This document shows positions 1 through 7,665 of a DNA stretch of 64,000 nucleotides, in pieces. Source of the stretch: Tumebacillus algifaecis (GTDB lineage Bacteria > Bacillota > Bacilli > Tumebacillales > Tumebacillaceae); NCBI RefSeq assembly GCF_002243515.1, contig NZ_CP022657.1, forward strand, positions 3,311,001 through 3,375,000, written 5' to 3'. Both the position numbers and the translations under genes were made by a program. Positions within the stretch are counted from its first letter, which is position 1, and each line of letters starts with the position of its first letter. The notes beneath the pieces were generated by a model, which worked only from the letters and a program-made list of their open reading frames with translations, was not told where the DNA came from and made no database searches.

Positions 1-36
1 GCTCTTGCTGGCACTCTCCGTTTTTTAAGAAATGGC

Positions 37-70
37 AAAGCTCTCTACGACCTTCGTGGAGAGCTTTTTT
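37..70 (+). terminator. Rho-independent terminator
   Basis: A hairpin with arms AAAGCTCTC and GAGAGCTTT is followed by a T run. It ends transcription of a gene lying upstream of the window. Confidence 0.75.
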
Positions 71-258
71 CTTTTTGGTGCGTGCTTAGACAGGAGTGAC
101 AGCCGCACAAATTTCTCCGAACTAGTCAAATGCCGTTCCTTGTACCCCGTCATTTTAATAACTTGCAGTAGTACAACAGAAGCGTCAGTTTGACAGTTGC
201 TACTTGTTCACGACCATCTTTCTTTGCGACAAAACGAGAAAGGAGGGTTTGTAACAGA

Positions 259-546
259 ATGGATTTGAGACAGCATGCCATGCGGTACGTTGGGCAGCCG
301 ATAGTGGCACATCACAATGGGAGTGTCCACCGCGGTATCTTGCACTCGGTAACTCCCCAAGGGATGTACATCCGTTATGGAGCGGGTTACGCTTCAGCGG
401 ATCAAGTCGGTACCAGCTTCCAACACCTTGACCTTCACAACAAAGAGGATGGGATGAATGCAGATCCCGTGTTCTTTGGACTCGGTCTTGGTTTCCTACC
501 TTGGTTTGGCCTCGCCGGTTTCTGGGGTGGTGGACTTTGGTGGTAA
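259..546 (+). CDS. Small Sm-like/Gly-Trp-rich protein, probably spore-associated
   Basis: 95 aa. An open frame extends upstream to 190, but ATG 259 has the strong ribosome site AGGAGGG ending 12 bases before it, so the shorter form was chosen. Residues 1-45 (VGQPIVAHHNGSVHRGIL, then a VTPQGMYI strand) look like the start of a small beta-barrel of the LSm/SH3 kind. The last 25 residues are hydrophobic and rich in Gly, Phe and Trp, ending GFWGGGLWW, so the tail may be membrane- or coat-embedded. It lies 36 bases before two tiny spore-type membrane proteins and probably shares their transcript. I do not recognise a named family; the spore role is inferred from context. Confidence 0.7.
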   Translation: MDLRQHAMRYVGQPIVAHHNGSVHRGILHSVTPQGMYIRYGAGYASADQVGTSFQHLDLHNKEDGMNADPVFFGLGLGFLPWFGLAGFWGGGLWW

Positions 547-582
547 TAACGTTTCCTAACTGGATTGAGAGGGGGTGGGAAT

Positions 583-711
583 ATGGACGGTTATGGCGTA
601 TTTGGCGGCTACACTCGTTGGGCGGTCGTCTTCCTGATCATTTTCGTACTGTTTATCCTGGTTGTACCGACCTGCTATCCGGTTACAACGACCACGACAC
701 AGTGCCACTAA
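583..711 (+). CDS. Tiny single-pass membrane protein, YjcZ-like
   Basis: 42 aa, starting at ATG 583 behind GAGGGGGTGG. The N-terminus MDGYGVFGGYTRW is followed by one strongly hydrophobic helix (about residues 14-28) and a Thr-rich tail with two cysteines. The Gly-Tyr head with a single helix is the hallmark of the tiny YjcZ/TIGR01732-type proteins of spore formers. Residues 7-26 are nearly identical to the 35-aa protein starting at 746 and the 33-aa protein at 22042, so the three are paralogs. Function is unknown; assignment to sporulation comes from the family. Confidence 0.8.
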   Translation: MDGYGVFGGYTRWAVVFLIIFVLFILVVPTCYPVTTTTTQCH

Positions 712-745
712 CTTTTTTCTAAGATCTTAACGGGGGGTGAAATCT

Positions 746-853
746 ATGTACGGTACTTTTGGCGGCTACACTCGTTGGGCGGTAGTATTTCTGATCATCT
801 TCGTCCTGTTCTTCCTGCTCGTTCCTGGTTACGGCGGCGGTGCAGGCTACTAA
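746..853 (+). CDS. Tiny single-pass membrane protein, YjcZ-like
   Basis: 35 aa, starting at ATG 746 behind a CGGGGGGTGA ribosome site. It shares the FGGYTRWAVVFLIIFVLF core with the gene 34 bases upstream and ends in a Gly-rich tail (YGGGAGY) instead of a Thr/Cys tail. One transmembrane helix spans about residues 11-26. A perfect hairpin follows 20 bases after the stop and closes the transcript. It is a tandem duplicate of the preceding gene, with divergence confined to the C-terminus. Confidence 0.8.
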   Translation: MYGTFGGYTRWAVVFLIIFVLFFLLVPGYGGGAGY

Positions 854-873
854 TCTGAATACGTTCATCGATT

Positions 874-910
874 GCAAAAGCTCTCTATGAGATTCATAGA
901 GAGCTTTTGC
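874..910 (+). terminator. Perfect 17-bp hairpin, likely terminator
   Basis: Arms 874-890 and 894-910 are perfect complements with a 3-base loop (GAT). The 3' arm carries TTTT but no long U tract follows. It closes the tiny-protein operon. Between here and the promoter at 1109 I see no gene. Confidence 0.6.
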
Positions 911-1108
911 CATGAAGCGTGCGCACATCATCACTACGTTGTGTTTTGCACATACCTCATCTTAAAGTTCCCAAGCAATGCTTCCGTTCCACCTGCACCG
1001 CTCCTCACCCGATTGAACACGCAATCCTCGTCAGTATCGAGCGGGCATGCACGTATCAGATATGGGCTGTTCACACCCAAATCACATTTTTCATGATAGT
1101 TGTCCGTG

Positions 1109-1136
1109 ACCAGCGTGTCCTCAACTTCATAAGGTA
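1109..1136 (+). promoter_or_regulatory. Sigma-K-type promoter
   Basis: AC at 1109-1110, a 17-base spacer, then CATAAGGTA at 1128-1136. This matches the sigma-K consensus AC-N17-CATANNNTA at every defined base. It sits 34 bases before the CotD-like start codon, the right distance for late mother-cell expression. Confidence 0.75.
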
Positions 1137-1170
1137 CTGTATAACAAATTCATGAGGGAGGAAGATTCGC

Positions 1171-1383
1171 TTGGAAAAGTGCCCACCAATTGTTTGCCCG
1201 CCGATCTACGAATACAAAGATTGCTATATCACACGCGAAGTACCGATCATTCAGCCCGTCATCCGAGTAAACAGACAGATCATCGTGAACGTTCCGAAGT
1301 ATTATACGCAACCTGAAAGCAGAACCGAAGTCATCGATCCTGGCTGCCCTGCTCCTCGGCCGATGACCCGGCCCATCAGATAA
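1171..1383 (+). CDS. CotD-like spore coat protein
   Basis: 70 aa, TTG start at 1171 behind GAGGGAGGAAG. The head MEKCPPIVCPPIYEYKDCYI contains three Cys and several Pro, and the middle (PVIRVNRQIIVNVPKYY) resembles the His/Asn-rich core of spore coat protein D. The tail is Pro/Arg-rich. Cysteine and tyrosine content suits cross-linking in the coat. A perfect sigma-K promoter lies directly upstream and a terminator directly downstream, so it is a one-gene unit of the late mother cell. Membership of the CotD family is from recall of the pattern; the coat role is well supported by the promoter. Confidence 0.7.
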   Translation: MEKCPPIVCPPIYEYKDCYITREVPIIQPVIRVNRQIIVNVPKYYTQPESRTEVIDPGCPAPRPMTRPIR

Positions 1384-1397
1384 TTTGATCCAAGATG

Positions 1398-1428
1398 GCG
1401 ACTCCTAGGCTGTGGAGTCGCTTTTTTT
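1398..1428 (+). terminator. Rho-independent terminator
   Basis: Arms GCGACTCC (1398-1405) and GGAGTCGC (1414-1421) are followed by seven T. It ends the CotD-like transcript. Confidence 0.85.
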
Positions 1429-1531
1429 ATTTAAAGCTCCTTCATCGTAGCGAACAGTTCACCCGCACAGGAATTGCAGATATGAAGCGATCAGTATTCC
1501 ATCGATGAGCATGCGGAATTGATGCTGATCG

Positions 1532-1960
1532 TCAGCTCGTCACTTCCAGCCATCTGACCACGACTTCGGCAAGCCTGTCTTTCTTAGCCTCCACATCGTT
1601 CCGATCGGTAAATTTTATGATCGCTCTGTCGTCCGCGACCCATTCAAGTAATCCTGTACTGTCTTGGAACAAACGCCCCGCTGTGGCTTGTGCTTTCTTC
1701 TTTGCTCCACAATGAAAGACCAGTCGAAAGAAACCCTTCCCTTGCAAATTGAACGTCACTCGATCCTCATTCTGAAAACAGAAACTCGGTGCGTTCCATT
1801 TTATTTGCTCAGTAATGCCTTCCTTTGCCTGTAACACGATTGATCGGACTTCCTCGATCTCCGCCTTGAGCGGATGTTCAAGCTGTTTCAAAAATTCAAC
1901 GACTTGTTGATGACCATCCAACTTTGCGGATTGCTTGCCGACTGTTCGCTTCGACGCCAT
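1532..1960 (-). CDS. DUF1801 (YdhG-like) domain protein
   Basis: 142 aa. The body (EQIKWNAPSFCF near residue 55, a VTFNLQGKGFF strand, then ADDRAIIKFTD near 110) is the DUF1801/YdhG fold, a small iron-chaperone-like alpha/beta domain whose biochemical role is not settled. It starts at ATG 1960. The N-terminus is basic and Ser/Lys-rich. It stands alone: no operon partner is close, and the nearest downstream gene on this strand is absent. Length is normal for the family. Confidence 0.85.
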   Translation of the reverse strand: MASKRTVGKQSAKLDGHQQVVEFLKQLEHPLKAEIEEVRSIVLQAKEGITEQIKWNAPSFCFQNEDRVTFNLQGKGFFRLVFHCGAKKKAQATAGRLFQDSTGLLEWVADDRAIIKFTDRNDVEAKKDRLAEVVVRWLEVTS

Positions 1961-2320
1961 GTGAGGTTTTCAACACTCCATTCTTTTAGATTGGTTCTTT
2001 TATGTTTGTTGTATTGATTCACATTTTTATTCGACCTGCTCCCGCGGTAATCCTGTAGCGCCTCTTTCGATCTGTTGCAAAGCACGCTGAAACTGTCCCT
2101 GCATCCACTCGAAAAAACGTCGGGAAGTTTCCTTACTGATGCACGTCGCGTACAGCAGTATAAACGGGATCAAGACGGATAAGCCTACTCAAGAAATAGA
2201 GTGCAAGGTGATGACAATCACTCCATCCTCACAAAAAAACGCCAAGGACAACAGTCCCTGACGTAATCGTCGATCTTTCACTTATTATTGAGTTCTGCCT
2301 CTGGTACATAACGACTAAAT
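1961..2320. other. Intergenic stretch without recognisable gene
   Basis: No frame here has both a ribosome site and protein-like composition. It carries upstream DNA of the DUF1801 gene and nothing else I can support. Confidence 0.5.
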
Positions 2321-2380
2321 TGACGGAGCGGACCCATTCGTGATCGTGACCAACCATCACCCATCCTGTCCGCTCCGTCA
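2321..2380. repeat. 13-bp perfect inverted repeat
   Basis: Arms TGACGGAGCGGAC (2321-2333) and GTCCGCTCCGTCA (2368-2380) enclose a 34-base loop. An A run follows on the + strand, so it is not a classical terminator in either direction. It may stop the permease transcript or be a remnant of a small mobile repeat. Confidence 0.55.
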
Positions 2381-2475
2381 TAAAAAAAATGATTGCGGCG
2401 CTCAATTTGAGCGTTCGTTACCTACATAACTCCACATCCCAGAGGACAAAACTGCCCGATTGAACGGTTTGCCCC

Positions 2476-3777
2476 CTATGACACACGCGGCACATTCGCC
2501 TTCCTCCAAATTTGCTCTAGGCAGATGGCCACGACTGTGCCGAACAACAATCCATTGCCTAAAACATACTGAAACGGTGCAGGAAGCGCTTGAAACGCAG
2601 CTCCTGGTAGTGCCATCAGCCCTACACCGGTGACCAGCGAGATTCCCAAAATGCTCATACTGCGCTGATCGAGTGGCTCTCGCGTGATGCCCTGCATGGC
2701 GATCCCGACCATCTGAACGAAGGTCGTCAACAATGCGGCGCTGGCGATCGGTCCAGGTAGCAAGGCCAGTCCTTTCACAACAAAAGGAAAGAACGAAAGG
2801 CCTGCAAACAAAATGCCTGCCCAAAGGAACGGCTTGACATTTCGCTGCTCGGTCATGCGGATGAAGCCTGCAGAAACGGGTAACTGGACGACGGCGATCG
2901 TCGAGAATACGGAGGCAAGTCCATGCGAGATGCCACCGATGATACCTCCGCGGTTTAAACGCTTGGGTCGATCGGCTGGGGAAGCCGTTGTCGCTTCCTC
3001 CACAGCGGTGACAGCTGCAACCGAGTTGGAAACCAGCATGAACGTGAACAATACGACTGCGATCACAATATTGAGATCCACTTTTGGTATGCCCCAGACG
3101 AAAACGCCAGGCACTTGCAGCCAAGCCTCACCCGTATTGAATGGAATGCCTGCCGTCCGCAGCCCCAACAACTCATAGAGGAGCCATCCGGTGAGTAGCC
3201 CGATCATGACCGCATATTGTTTGAAGACCCCTTTTCCAAGCAAGGAGAGCAACAGGACGAATACAAAGACTCCTCCGGCCAAACCGGTGACAGCATAATT
3301 GGTCGCAACCTGTCCAGTCGTAAGTCCGAACATCCCTTTCATAAAAACTCCGCTCAATTGGATCGCCAAGATGAGCAGAAACGTTCCCGTGACGAGCGGT
3401 GTAAACAAAAACGCCAGCCTGTGGGTCACTTTGGCCAAGCCAAGGACGAACAGCAACACACCAGCAATCAAAACAGCGCCCGACAGCGCTGGCAGTGTAT
3501 CATGCGGATTCTGACCTTGCCTGATCGCAATGTCGGCCAACACAGCGAACAAACTAACCCACGTGCCAGCCGGTCCATCGGCAATCGGTAGCCGGTGACC
3601 GATCCAGCCTTGCAAAAATGAACTGATTCCGACGATGAAAAACGTTCGCTGGATCAGCGACGAGATTTCCTCCAACGACAATTGAAACAGCCCACCGAAC
3701 ACGATGGGCATCGCAACGGAGTTGGCCAAAAGAAACATGAACCACTGCACCGTGCCAAATGATTGTTTGAGCTTCAC
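2476..3777 (-). CDS. NCS2-family nucleobase permease
   Basis: 433 aa with about 14 hydrophobic segments, the layout of nucleobase:cation symporter-2 proteins that import uracil, xanthine or uric acid with protons. Recognisable pieces are the N-terminal QWFMFLLANSVAMPIV helix, IADGPAGTWVSLFAVL after helix 2 and the SNSVAAVTAVEEAT stretch near residue 255. GTG 3777 was chosen because GAGGG stands 8 bases upstream; an in-frame TTG at 3792 lacks a ribosome site. The gene diverges from a LysR regulator across a 126-base region with palindromic sites, so that regulator probably controls it. The substrate cannot be read from the sequence. Confidence 0.85.
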   Translation of the reverse strand: MKLKQSFGTVQWFMFLLANSVAMPIVFGGLFQLSLEEISSLIQRTFFIVGISSFLQGWIGHRLPIADGPAGTWVSLFAVLADIAIRQGQNPHDTLPALSGAVLIAGVLLFVLGLAKVTHRLAFLFTPLVTGTFLLILAIQLSGVFMKGMFGLTTGQVATNYAVTGLAGGVFVFVLLLSLLGKGVFKQYAVMIGLLTGWLLYELLGLRTAGIPFNTGEAWLQVPGVFVWGIPKVDLNIVIAVVLFTFMLVSNSVAAVTAVEEATTASPADRPKRLNRGGIIGGISHGLASVFSTIAVVQLPVSAGFIRMTEQRNVKPFLWAGILFAGLSFFPFVVKGLALLPGPIASAALLTTFVQMVGIAMQGITREPLDQRSMSILGISLVTGVGLMALPGAAFQALPAPFQYVLGNGLLFGTVVAICLEQIWRKANVPRVS

Positions 3778-3838
3778 GCAGACGACCCTCAACTTTCAGA
3801 CGGATATGTTGTACGATCATACTATCACGGGATATACT

Positions 3839-3884
3839 ATATGAAAAATATTTGGTTTATCCGTTCACCATATGAAAATCATAT
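3839..3884 (+). promoter_or_regulatory. Putative LysR operator sites in divergent promoter
   Basis: A palindrome ATATGA-AAA-TCATAT lies at 3870-3884, just before the regulator's ribosome site. A related sequence ATATGAAAAATAT begins at 3839. LysR proteins bind such AT-rich T-N11-A dyads as tetramers on paired sites. Confidence 0.55.
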
Positions 3885-3903
3885 AGTAGAAAAGGAGCTT
3901 ACG

Positions 3904-4785
3904 ATGGATCTACGTCAGCTTCGCTATTTTATCGCCATCGCCGAAGAACGAAATATAACTGCCGCCGCCCGCAAGCTGCACATGGCTCAACCTCCGCTCA
4001 GCCAGCAGCTCAAGCTGATGGAACAAGAGCTCAACCTACCACTAGTCGTGCGTAGCGGGAAAACACTTGAGTTGACCGAGGCTGGGCAGCTTCTGTACAA
4101 CCGGGCGGTCGCCCTCATCAAGCAGTTTGACGATACGCTTATCGAGGTGAAAGAAACAGGCCACGGGCTGGCGGGCAAACTGACGATCGGTGTGAATACA
4201 TTTTCTGATGACCAGTTGCCACAGCTCTTGTCTGCCTTTCGTTTGAAATTCCCAAAGATCACCTATTCCATTCGTCAAAACGAATCGGCCCAACTGGTTA
4301 AAATGGTGCGCGAACGGGCTGTCGAACTGGCCATTGTCCGAATGCCCATCGATCTGTCCGACTTCTCGTTCCTCCCGTTACAGACGGAGCGCTATTGCTT
4401 TGTCACTGCCAAACAGGACACCGCTTTCTCACGCCATTCAAACGTCACATTGGCTGCGATCAGCACAACGCCGCTCATTTTGCCGAGTGCAGAAGGGTTG
4501 GGCGTCTACCGAATGATATCCGAGTCATTTGCCCAAGTTGGACTCACCCCCAATCTCATCTGCGAATGCTCAGATATTCCGACGCTGTTCGAACTTGTCG
4601 CGTCCGGCTTCGGTGCGACCGTCGTGCCACAATCGGTTCTTAAGTTCCACAAAAAACACGCTGTTCATGCCTACGAGATCGCAGAAGCCGATCTCTTCAC
4701 CTCGTCTGCGCTGATCTGGCTGAAAGACCACTTCATATCGAAAACGGCACAGAACTTCATCGCGCTTTGTTCAGGTTCGACGTAG
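3904..4785 (+). CDS. LysR-family transcriptional regulator
   Basis: 293 aa. Residues 1-60 form the winged helix-turn-helix (MDLRQLRYFIAIAEERNITA, AARKLHMAQPPLSQQLKLME), and residues 90-290 the two-lobed LysR effector-binding domain. ATG 3904 has AAAAGGAG nine bases upstream; the open frame continues upstream to 3763 but that DNA holds the operators. Divergent placement from the NCS2 permease suggests it senses a nucleobase or breakdown product and controls uptake. Length is typical. A strong hairpin follows the stop. Confidence 0.9.
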   Translation: MDLRQLRYFIAIAEERNITAAARKLHMAQPPLSQQLKLMEQELNLPLVVRSGKTLELTEAGQLLYNRAVALIKQFDDTLIEVKETGHGLAGKLTIGVNTFSDDQLPQLLSAFRLKFPKITYSIRQNESAQLVKMVRERAVELAIVRMPIDLSDFSFLPLQTERYCFVTAKQDTAFSRHSNVTLAAISTTPLILPSAEGLGVYRMISESFAQVGLTPNLICECSDIPTLFELVASGFGATVVPQSVLKFHKKHAVHAYEIAEADLFTSSALIWLKDHFISKTAQNFIALCSGST

Positions 4786-4826
4786 AGAGTGCTCATCGCG
4801 GCTACTGAAGCATTAGAGACAAGAAA

Positions 4827-4877
4827 AAGGGTCCATGCGCTCGCTCCACATGCTGTGGAAATCTGCCATGGACCCTT
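4827..4877. terminator. Bidirectional hairpin terminator
   Basis: Arms AAGGGTCCATG (4827-4837) and CATGGACCCTT (4867-4877) enclose a second dyad TCCACATGCTGTGGA. On the - strand a T run follows, so it serves the acetyltransferase gene as well as the LysR gene. A degraded relative lies at 13741-13790. Confidence 0.75.
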
Positions 4878-4945
4878 CCTATTTTCTACTTGTGGTGGAG
4901 CGAACAGATGCGAGCCTGCATGGTGTTGCCGGACCGCCAGTGCCA

Positions 4946-5491
4946 TCACTCCATAAATCTTCCCATCATGACCGTGTTATAGTAGTTACCGTCCGAAAGG
5001 ATTTTGTCTTTTTTTAAGATACCTTCGATCTCGAAGCCAAGATCTTGATAGAGCTTGATGGCTTTCTCATTTGTCTCCAGAACATTCAAGGTAATCTTCT
5101 TAATGCCGTTGGCATCGGCCCAAGAAATCGATTCCTGTAACAGATTTTTCCCGATCCCATATCCCCAGAAATCTTTGACTACACATACCCCAAACTCCAC
5201 TTTATGAGCAAACCTAGATAAATAGATTCCTTCACATCTTGAGAACCCCACGATCTGATTCTCGACGACAGCGACTAAAAATAAGTTTCGCGTACTCACC
5301 GTGTCCGTTTGGATAATCTGTGTAAAACCTGATTCATCGATGAATGCCTCACCTCGTTCTCGATCCATATTTTCCGTCTCTCCATCGATCTGAACTCTTA
5401 CTTCGGACAGTTCTTTGGCATCCTCTTCCCGCGCGGATCGAATCACGTATTGTTGGCCCTTCACGAAAAATTCCTGTTCGTTTATGATCAT
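4946..5491 (-). CDS. GNAT-family N-acetyltransferase
   Basis: 181 aa. The GNAT fold is clear: VIRSAREEDAKELSEV at the N-terminus, the strand EFGVCVVKDFWGYGIGKNLL containing the acetyl-CoA binding loop (G-Y-G-I-G, residues 113-117), and the C-terminal LNVLETNEKAIKLYQDLGFE motif. It transfers acetyl from acetyl-CoA to an amine; similarity is to the RimI/YiiD-type ribosomal or small-molecule acetylases, and the acceptor is unknown. It is a single-gene unit ending at the 4827 hairpin. Confidence 0.9.
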   Translation of the reverse strand: MIINEQEFFVKGQQYVIRSAREEDAKELSEVRVQIDGETENMDRERGEAFIDESGFTQIIQTDTVSTRNLFLVAVVENQIVGFSRCEGIYLSRFAHKVEFGVCVVKDFWGYGIGKNLLQESISWADANGIKKITLNVLETNEKAIKLYQDLGFEIEGILKKDKILSDGNYYNTVMMGRFME

Positions 5492-5730
5492 AAGAAACTC
5501 CTGTCATTCTTGGATTTTGGTAGCTGACTGTCACTTGACTGCAAGTACATCGTTCGTTGCTATGTTAAACGTGTGGAACAGAAGAAGGGTACGAACCCTT
5601 TGATAGCCTGCTCCGTTAGATTAGCACGCAAGGATTTTCTTTGTCGCCTGATCAAAGTGTAAAAGTTACTACTTGGACAGTCAATTCGTAGAGAGCTGAT
5701 CCCTCTCTTTTTTGGAGGTGGATTTGATCT

Positions 5731-5895
5731 ATGATGAACATCGAATTTGTTATTTTGGGGTATATTGGCTTTGTATTTATTAGAAACCTATCTGCAAAGC
5801 GACGTGAGAAAAACATTTTCTTAAACTCTATACTCGAGATAATTTTCTTTGCGATTTTTGTCTACCTGTTAAAAATATTTTTGCATACAGGGTGA
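5731..5895 (+). CDS. Small two-helix membrane protein
   Basis: 54 aa, starting at ATG 5731 with TTTGGAGGTGG ten bases upstream. Two hydrophobic helices (residues 4-17 and about 30-50) flank a basic loop (NLSAKRREKN). I do not recognise a family. The strong ribosome site and clean composition argue that it is real despite its size. No partner gene is adjacent. Confidence 0.6.
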   Translation: MMNIEFVILGYIGFVFIRNLSAKRREKNIFLNSILEIIFFAIFVYLLKIFLHTG

Positions 5896-5992
5896 ACTCA
5901 GGAAAGGCTCTTTAGTGTTGGTTTGAAAAAGGTACGTTACGCCTTTCCAACACGAACATTTGCCCTACAGCCGTGTTACGGAACCATACAAC

Positions 5993-6052
5993 AAAAAATC
6001 CTCCAACTGTGCCCGATTTATCACATGAATATCAGGCTCCTTTTGGAGGATT
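5993..6052 (-). terminator. Rho-independent terminator
   Basis: Arms AATCCTCCAA (5997-6006) and TTGGAGGATT (6043-6052); on the - strand the stem is followed by a T run. It terminates the small membrane protein gene at 6060. Confidence 0.75.
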
Positions 6053-6059
6053 GGTAACA

Positions 6060-6278
6060 TTATTTCCGGAAAAATAAAAAAATAGCCATGATAAGGTAGA
6101 TAAGCGGGACATAAATCGCCCACGGAAACGGCGGGTATAGACTCATGAACCAAGCAAGGGGAAGTACAATAAGTCCGCCTATCAGCATCCCTACCCAAGA
6201 CCTTTTGAGAAAGGCAAGCGTGAAAGAAATTGCGGTTAAAAACAACAAAAGTAGTAAGAAAAAACCCATCAACACCAC
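6060..6278 (-). CDS. Small three-helix membrane protein, unknown
   Basis: 72 aa, almost wholly hydrophobic: helices at about residues 4-24, 28-46 and 50-69, ending FLFFRK. AGGAGG lies 6 bases before GTG 6278; GTG 6275 and ATG 6269 are alternative starts. No family recognised. It is transcribed alone and has its own terminator. Confidence 0.65.
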   Translation of the reverse strand: MVLMGFFLLLLLFLTAISFTLAFLKRSWVGMLIGGLIVLPLAWFMSLYPPFPWAIYVPLIYLIMAIFLFFRK

Positions 6279-6541
6279 TGTTTACCTCCTTTTCCTATTT
6301 CCAATCTTTTACTTCTTCGTCACAGTTGCAACAATTTCCTACATTCAAGGCATGCAACCAGTTTCTGACTCCCTTTCAAAAGATGCGTGCATTCCACTGA
6401 CTTCTGTTTTCGTCAAGACTCCGGTAATAATCTTACGCTCCCAGAGCCTCCAGTAAATTCATGCTCCGCTTTGAGACGGTGGAAGATCCGAACGGTGTGG
6501 TGCTGTTTGCGGGGAAACTATTTCTGCAATCAAATTACAAG

Positions 6542-6901
6542 TTACTCAATTACCAGTTCTCTAATATGAATCAATTCTTCAAGCTCATTGAGGAGTTCTT
6601 CCGCAGTTTTTTTGTTTTCATTAAAATCACGTTCAATCCGTTCGATGGTTTTGAATTTCATCATCAAAATTCCGTACGCTCTTTCGTAAGCCTTTCCGTG
6701 CACTGGGTCATTGACCAAGTCTTTATAATATGTATGCGTGTGCATAATTCCCTTGTATACTTCCAGATCTTCTTGAAGCTTTTTCTTTGTGTCCTTCTTT
6801 GTGATCTGATCAGCCAATGTTGATTGGCTAATTACTATACCTGTAAGAAGTAAGGATGCAGCAGTTATCGATACAATCTTCCATTTATTACTGATCGCCA
6901 T
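6542..6901 (-). CDS. Secreted or anchored small protein, unknown
   Basis: 119 aa from ATG 6901, which follows CGGAGGTG at good spacing; the longer upstream frame lacks a ribosome site. Residues 1-32 form a signal peptide (basic MAISNKWK, hydrophobic TAASLLLTGIVIS, then STLADQ, a plausible SPase I cut). The mature part is highly charged and helical, with a KKLQEDLEVYKGIMHTHTYY segment and a Glu-rich coiled coil (TAEELLNELEELIHIRELV). No domain recognised; an extracellular helical protein is all that can be said. Confidence 0.65.
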   Translation of the reverse strand: MAISNKWKIVSITAASLLLTGIVISQSTLADQITKKDTKKKLQEDLEVYKGIMHTHTYYKDLVNDPVHGKAYERAYGILMMKFKTIERIERDFNENKKTAEELLNELEELIHIRELVIE

Positions 6902-7256
6902 TTTAATACACCTCCGGTTTGTAAATAATGTTGTACTCAATTTTTTTAGATAAGCCCATCCGTTCTCGTTTACTCGTTTCTCAAGTTCCGATTCAATCCT
7001 CGATCGAGTCCCCAATAGCCATCATTCGTGGAATATTGAGCAACATTCATGGTTCTCGTGGCGCTGTCTTATAACCACACAATTCGATTATGTCAGACCA
7101 CCTGCATTCAACTCCATCTTACACAAGTAAACCAGTTCCTGAAACTCTACCAAGTAATGAATTCCTGCGAATAAGGAGCATACATGAGCAAAACCCTAAT
7201 CACCAAAGGAACGACAGAAGTTCCCTGTCACGTTACTAGTCGGCTCTGCTTGACAC
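6902..7256. other. Intergenic stretch without recognisable gene
   Basis: Upstream DNA of the secreted-protein gene and of the ArsR operon. No convincing frame or RNA element is seen. Confidence 0.45.
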
Positions 7257-7301
7257 GACACCAATTAGTGTCCTATTATGAACCAGACACCAATCGGTGT
7301 C
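7257..7301 (+). promoter_or_regulatory. Tandem palindromic operators of the ArsR regulator
   Basis: GACACCAATTAGTGTC (7257-7272) and GACACCAATCGGTGTC (7286-7301) are two dyads on a 29-bp repeat, the second with perfect 6-bp arms. They stand 35 bases before the regulator start and so probably mediate autoregulation. Confidence 0.65.
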
Positions 7302-7335
7302 TTTTCATAACGTGAAAGTAAGGGGAAGGGTGATC

Positions 7336-7665
7336 TTGACCGATACCAATCAAATGAGGGATGTGTACGTTGCTGTTGCCGACCCGACTCGACGTGAACT
7401 GATTCGTCTATTGGCAGATGTAGAAGAGTTACCTCTTCACAAATTGACATCACAGTTTCAAATGGGCCGTACAGCAGTTTCCAAACATTTGACAATTCTT
7501 AAAGATGCCGGACTGGTACTTGACCGAAAAGTCGGCAGAGAAACGCTATTTAGGCTTGATCCCACTCCACTCCGAGAAATTCAAGATTGGGTTGCTTTCT
7601 ACAGCAAATTCTGGACTACAAATATGTTGCGCTTGAACCAACTATTAGAGGAGGAAGAAGAATGA
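7336..7665 (+). CDS. ArsR-family regulator
   Basis: 109 aa. A winged helix-turn-helix spans residues 8-80 (DPTRRELIRLLADVEELPLH, then QFQMGRTAVSKHLTILKDAG as recognition helix and GRETLFRLDPTPL as wing). There are no paired cysteines of the metal-sensing type, so it belongs to the group paired with SRPBCC proteins. TTG 7336 was chosen because GGGGAAGGG lies just upstream; GTG 7297 would overlap the second operator. Its stop overlaps the next start in ATGA, so the two are translationally coupled. Confidence 0.88.
   Translation: MTDTNQMRDVYVAVADPTRRELIRLLADVEELPLHKLTSQFQMGRTAVSKHLTILKDAGLVLDRKVGRETLFRLDPTPLREIQDWVAFYSKFWTTNMLRLNQLLEEEEE

Noticed and set aside
128-157. Possible sigma-G promoter (AAATG, 18 bases, CATTTTA)
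   Set aside because: The -35 is off consensus and it sits about 100 bases before the start at 259; not strong enough to list.
2402-3124. 240-codon - strand frame inside the permease gene
   Set aside because: Shadow frame rich in Arg, His and Cys without domain or start signal; the NCS2 permease explains the DNA.
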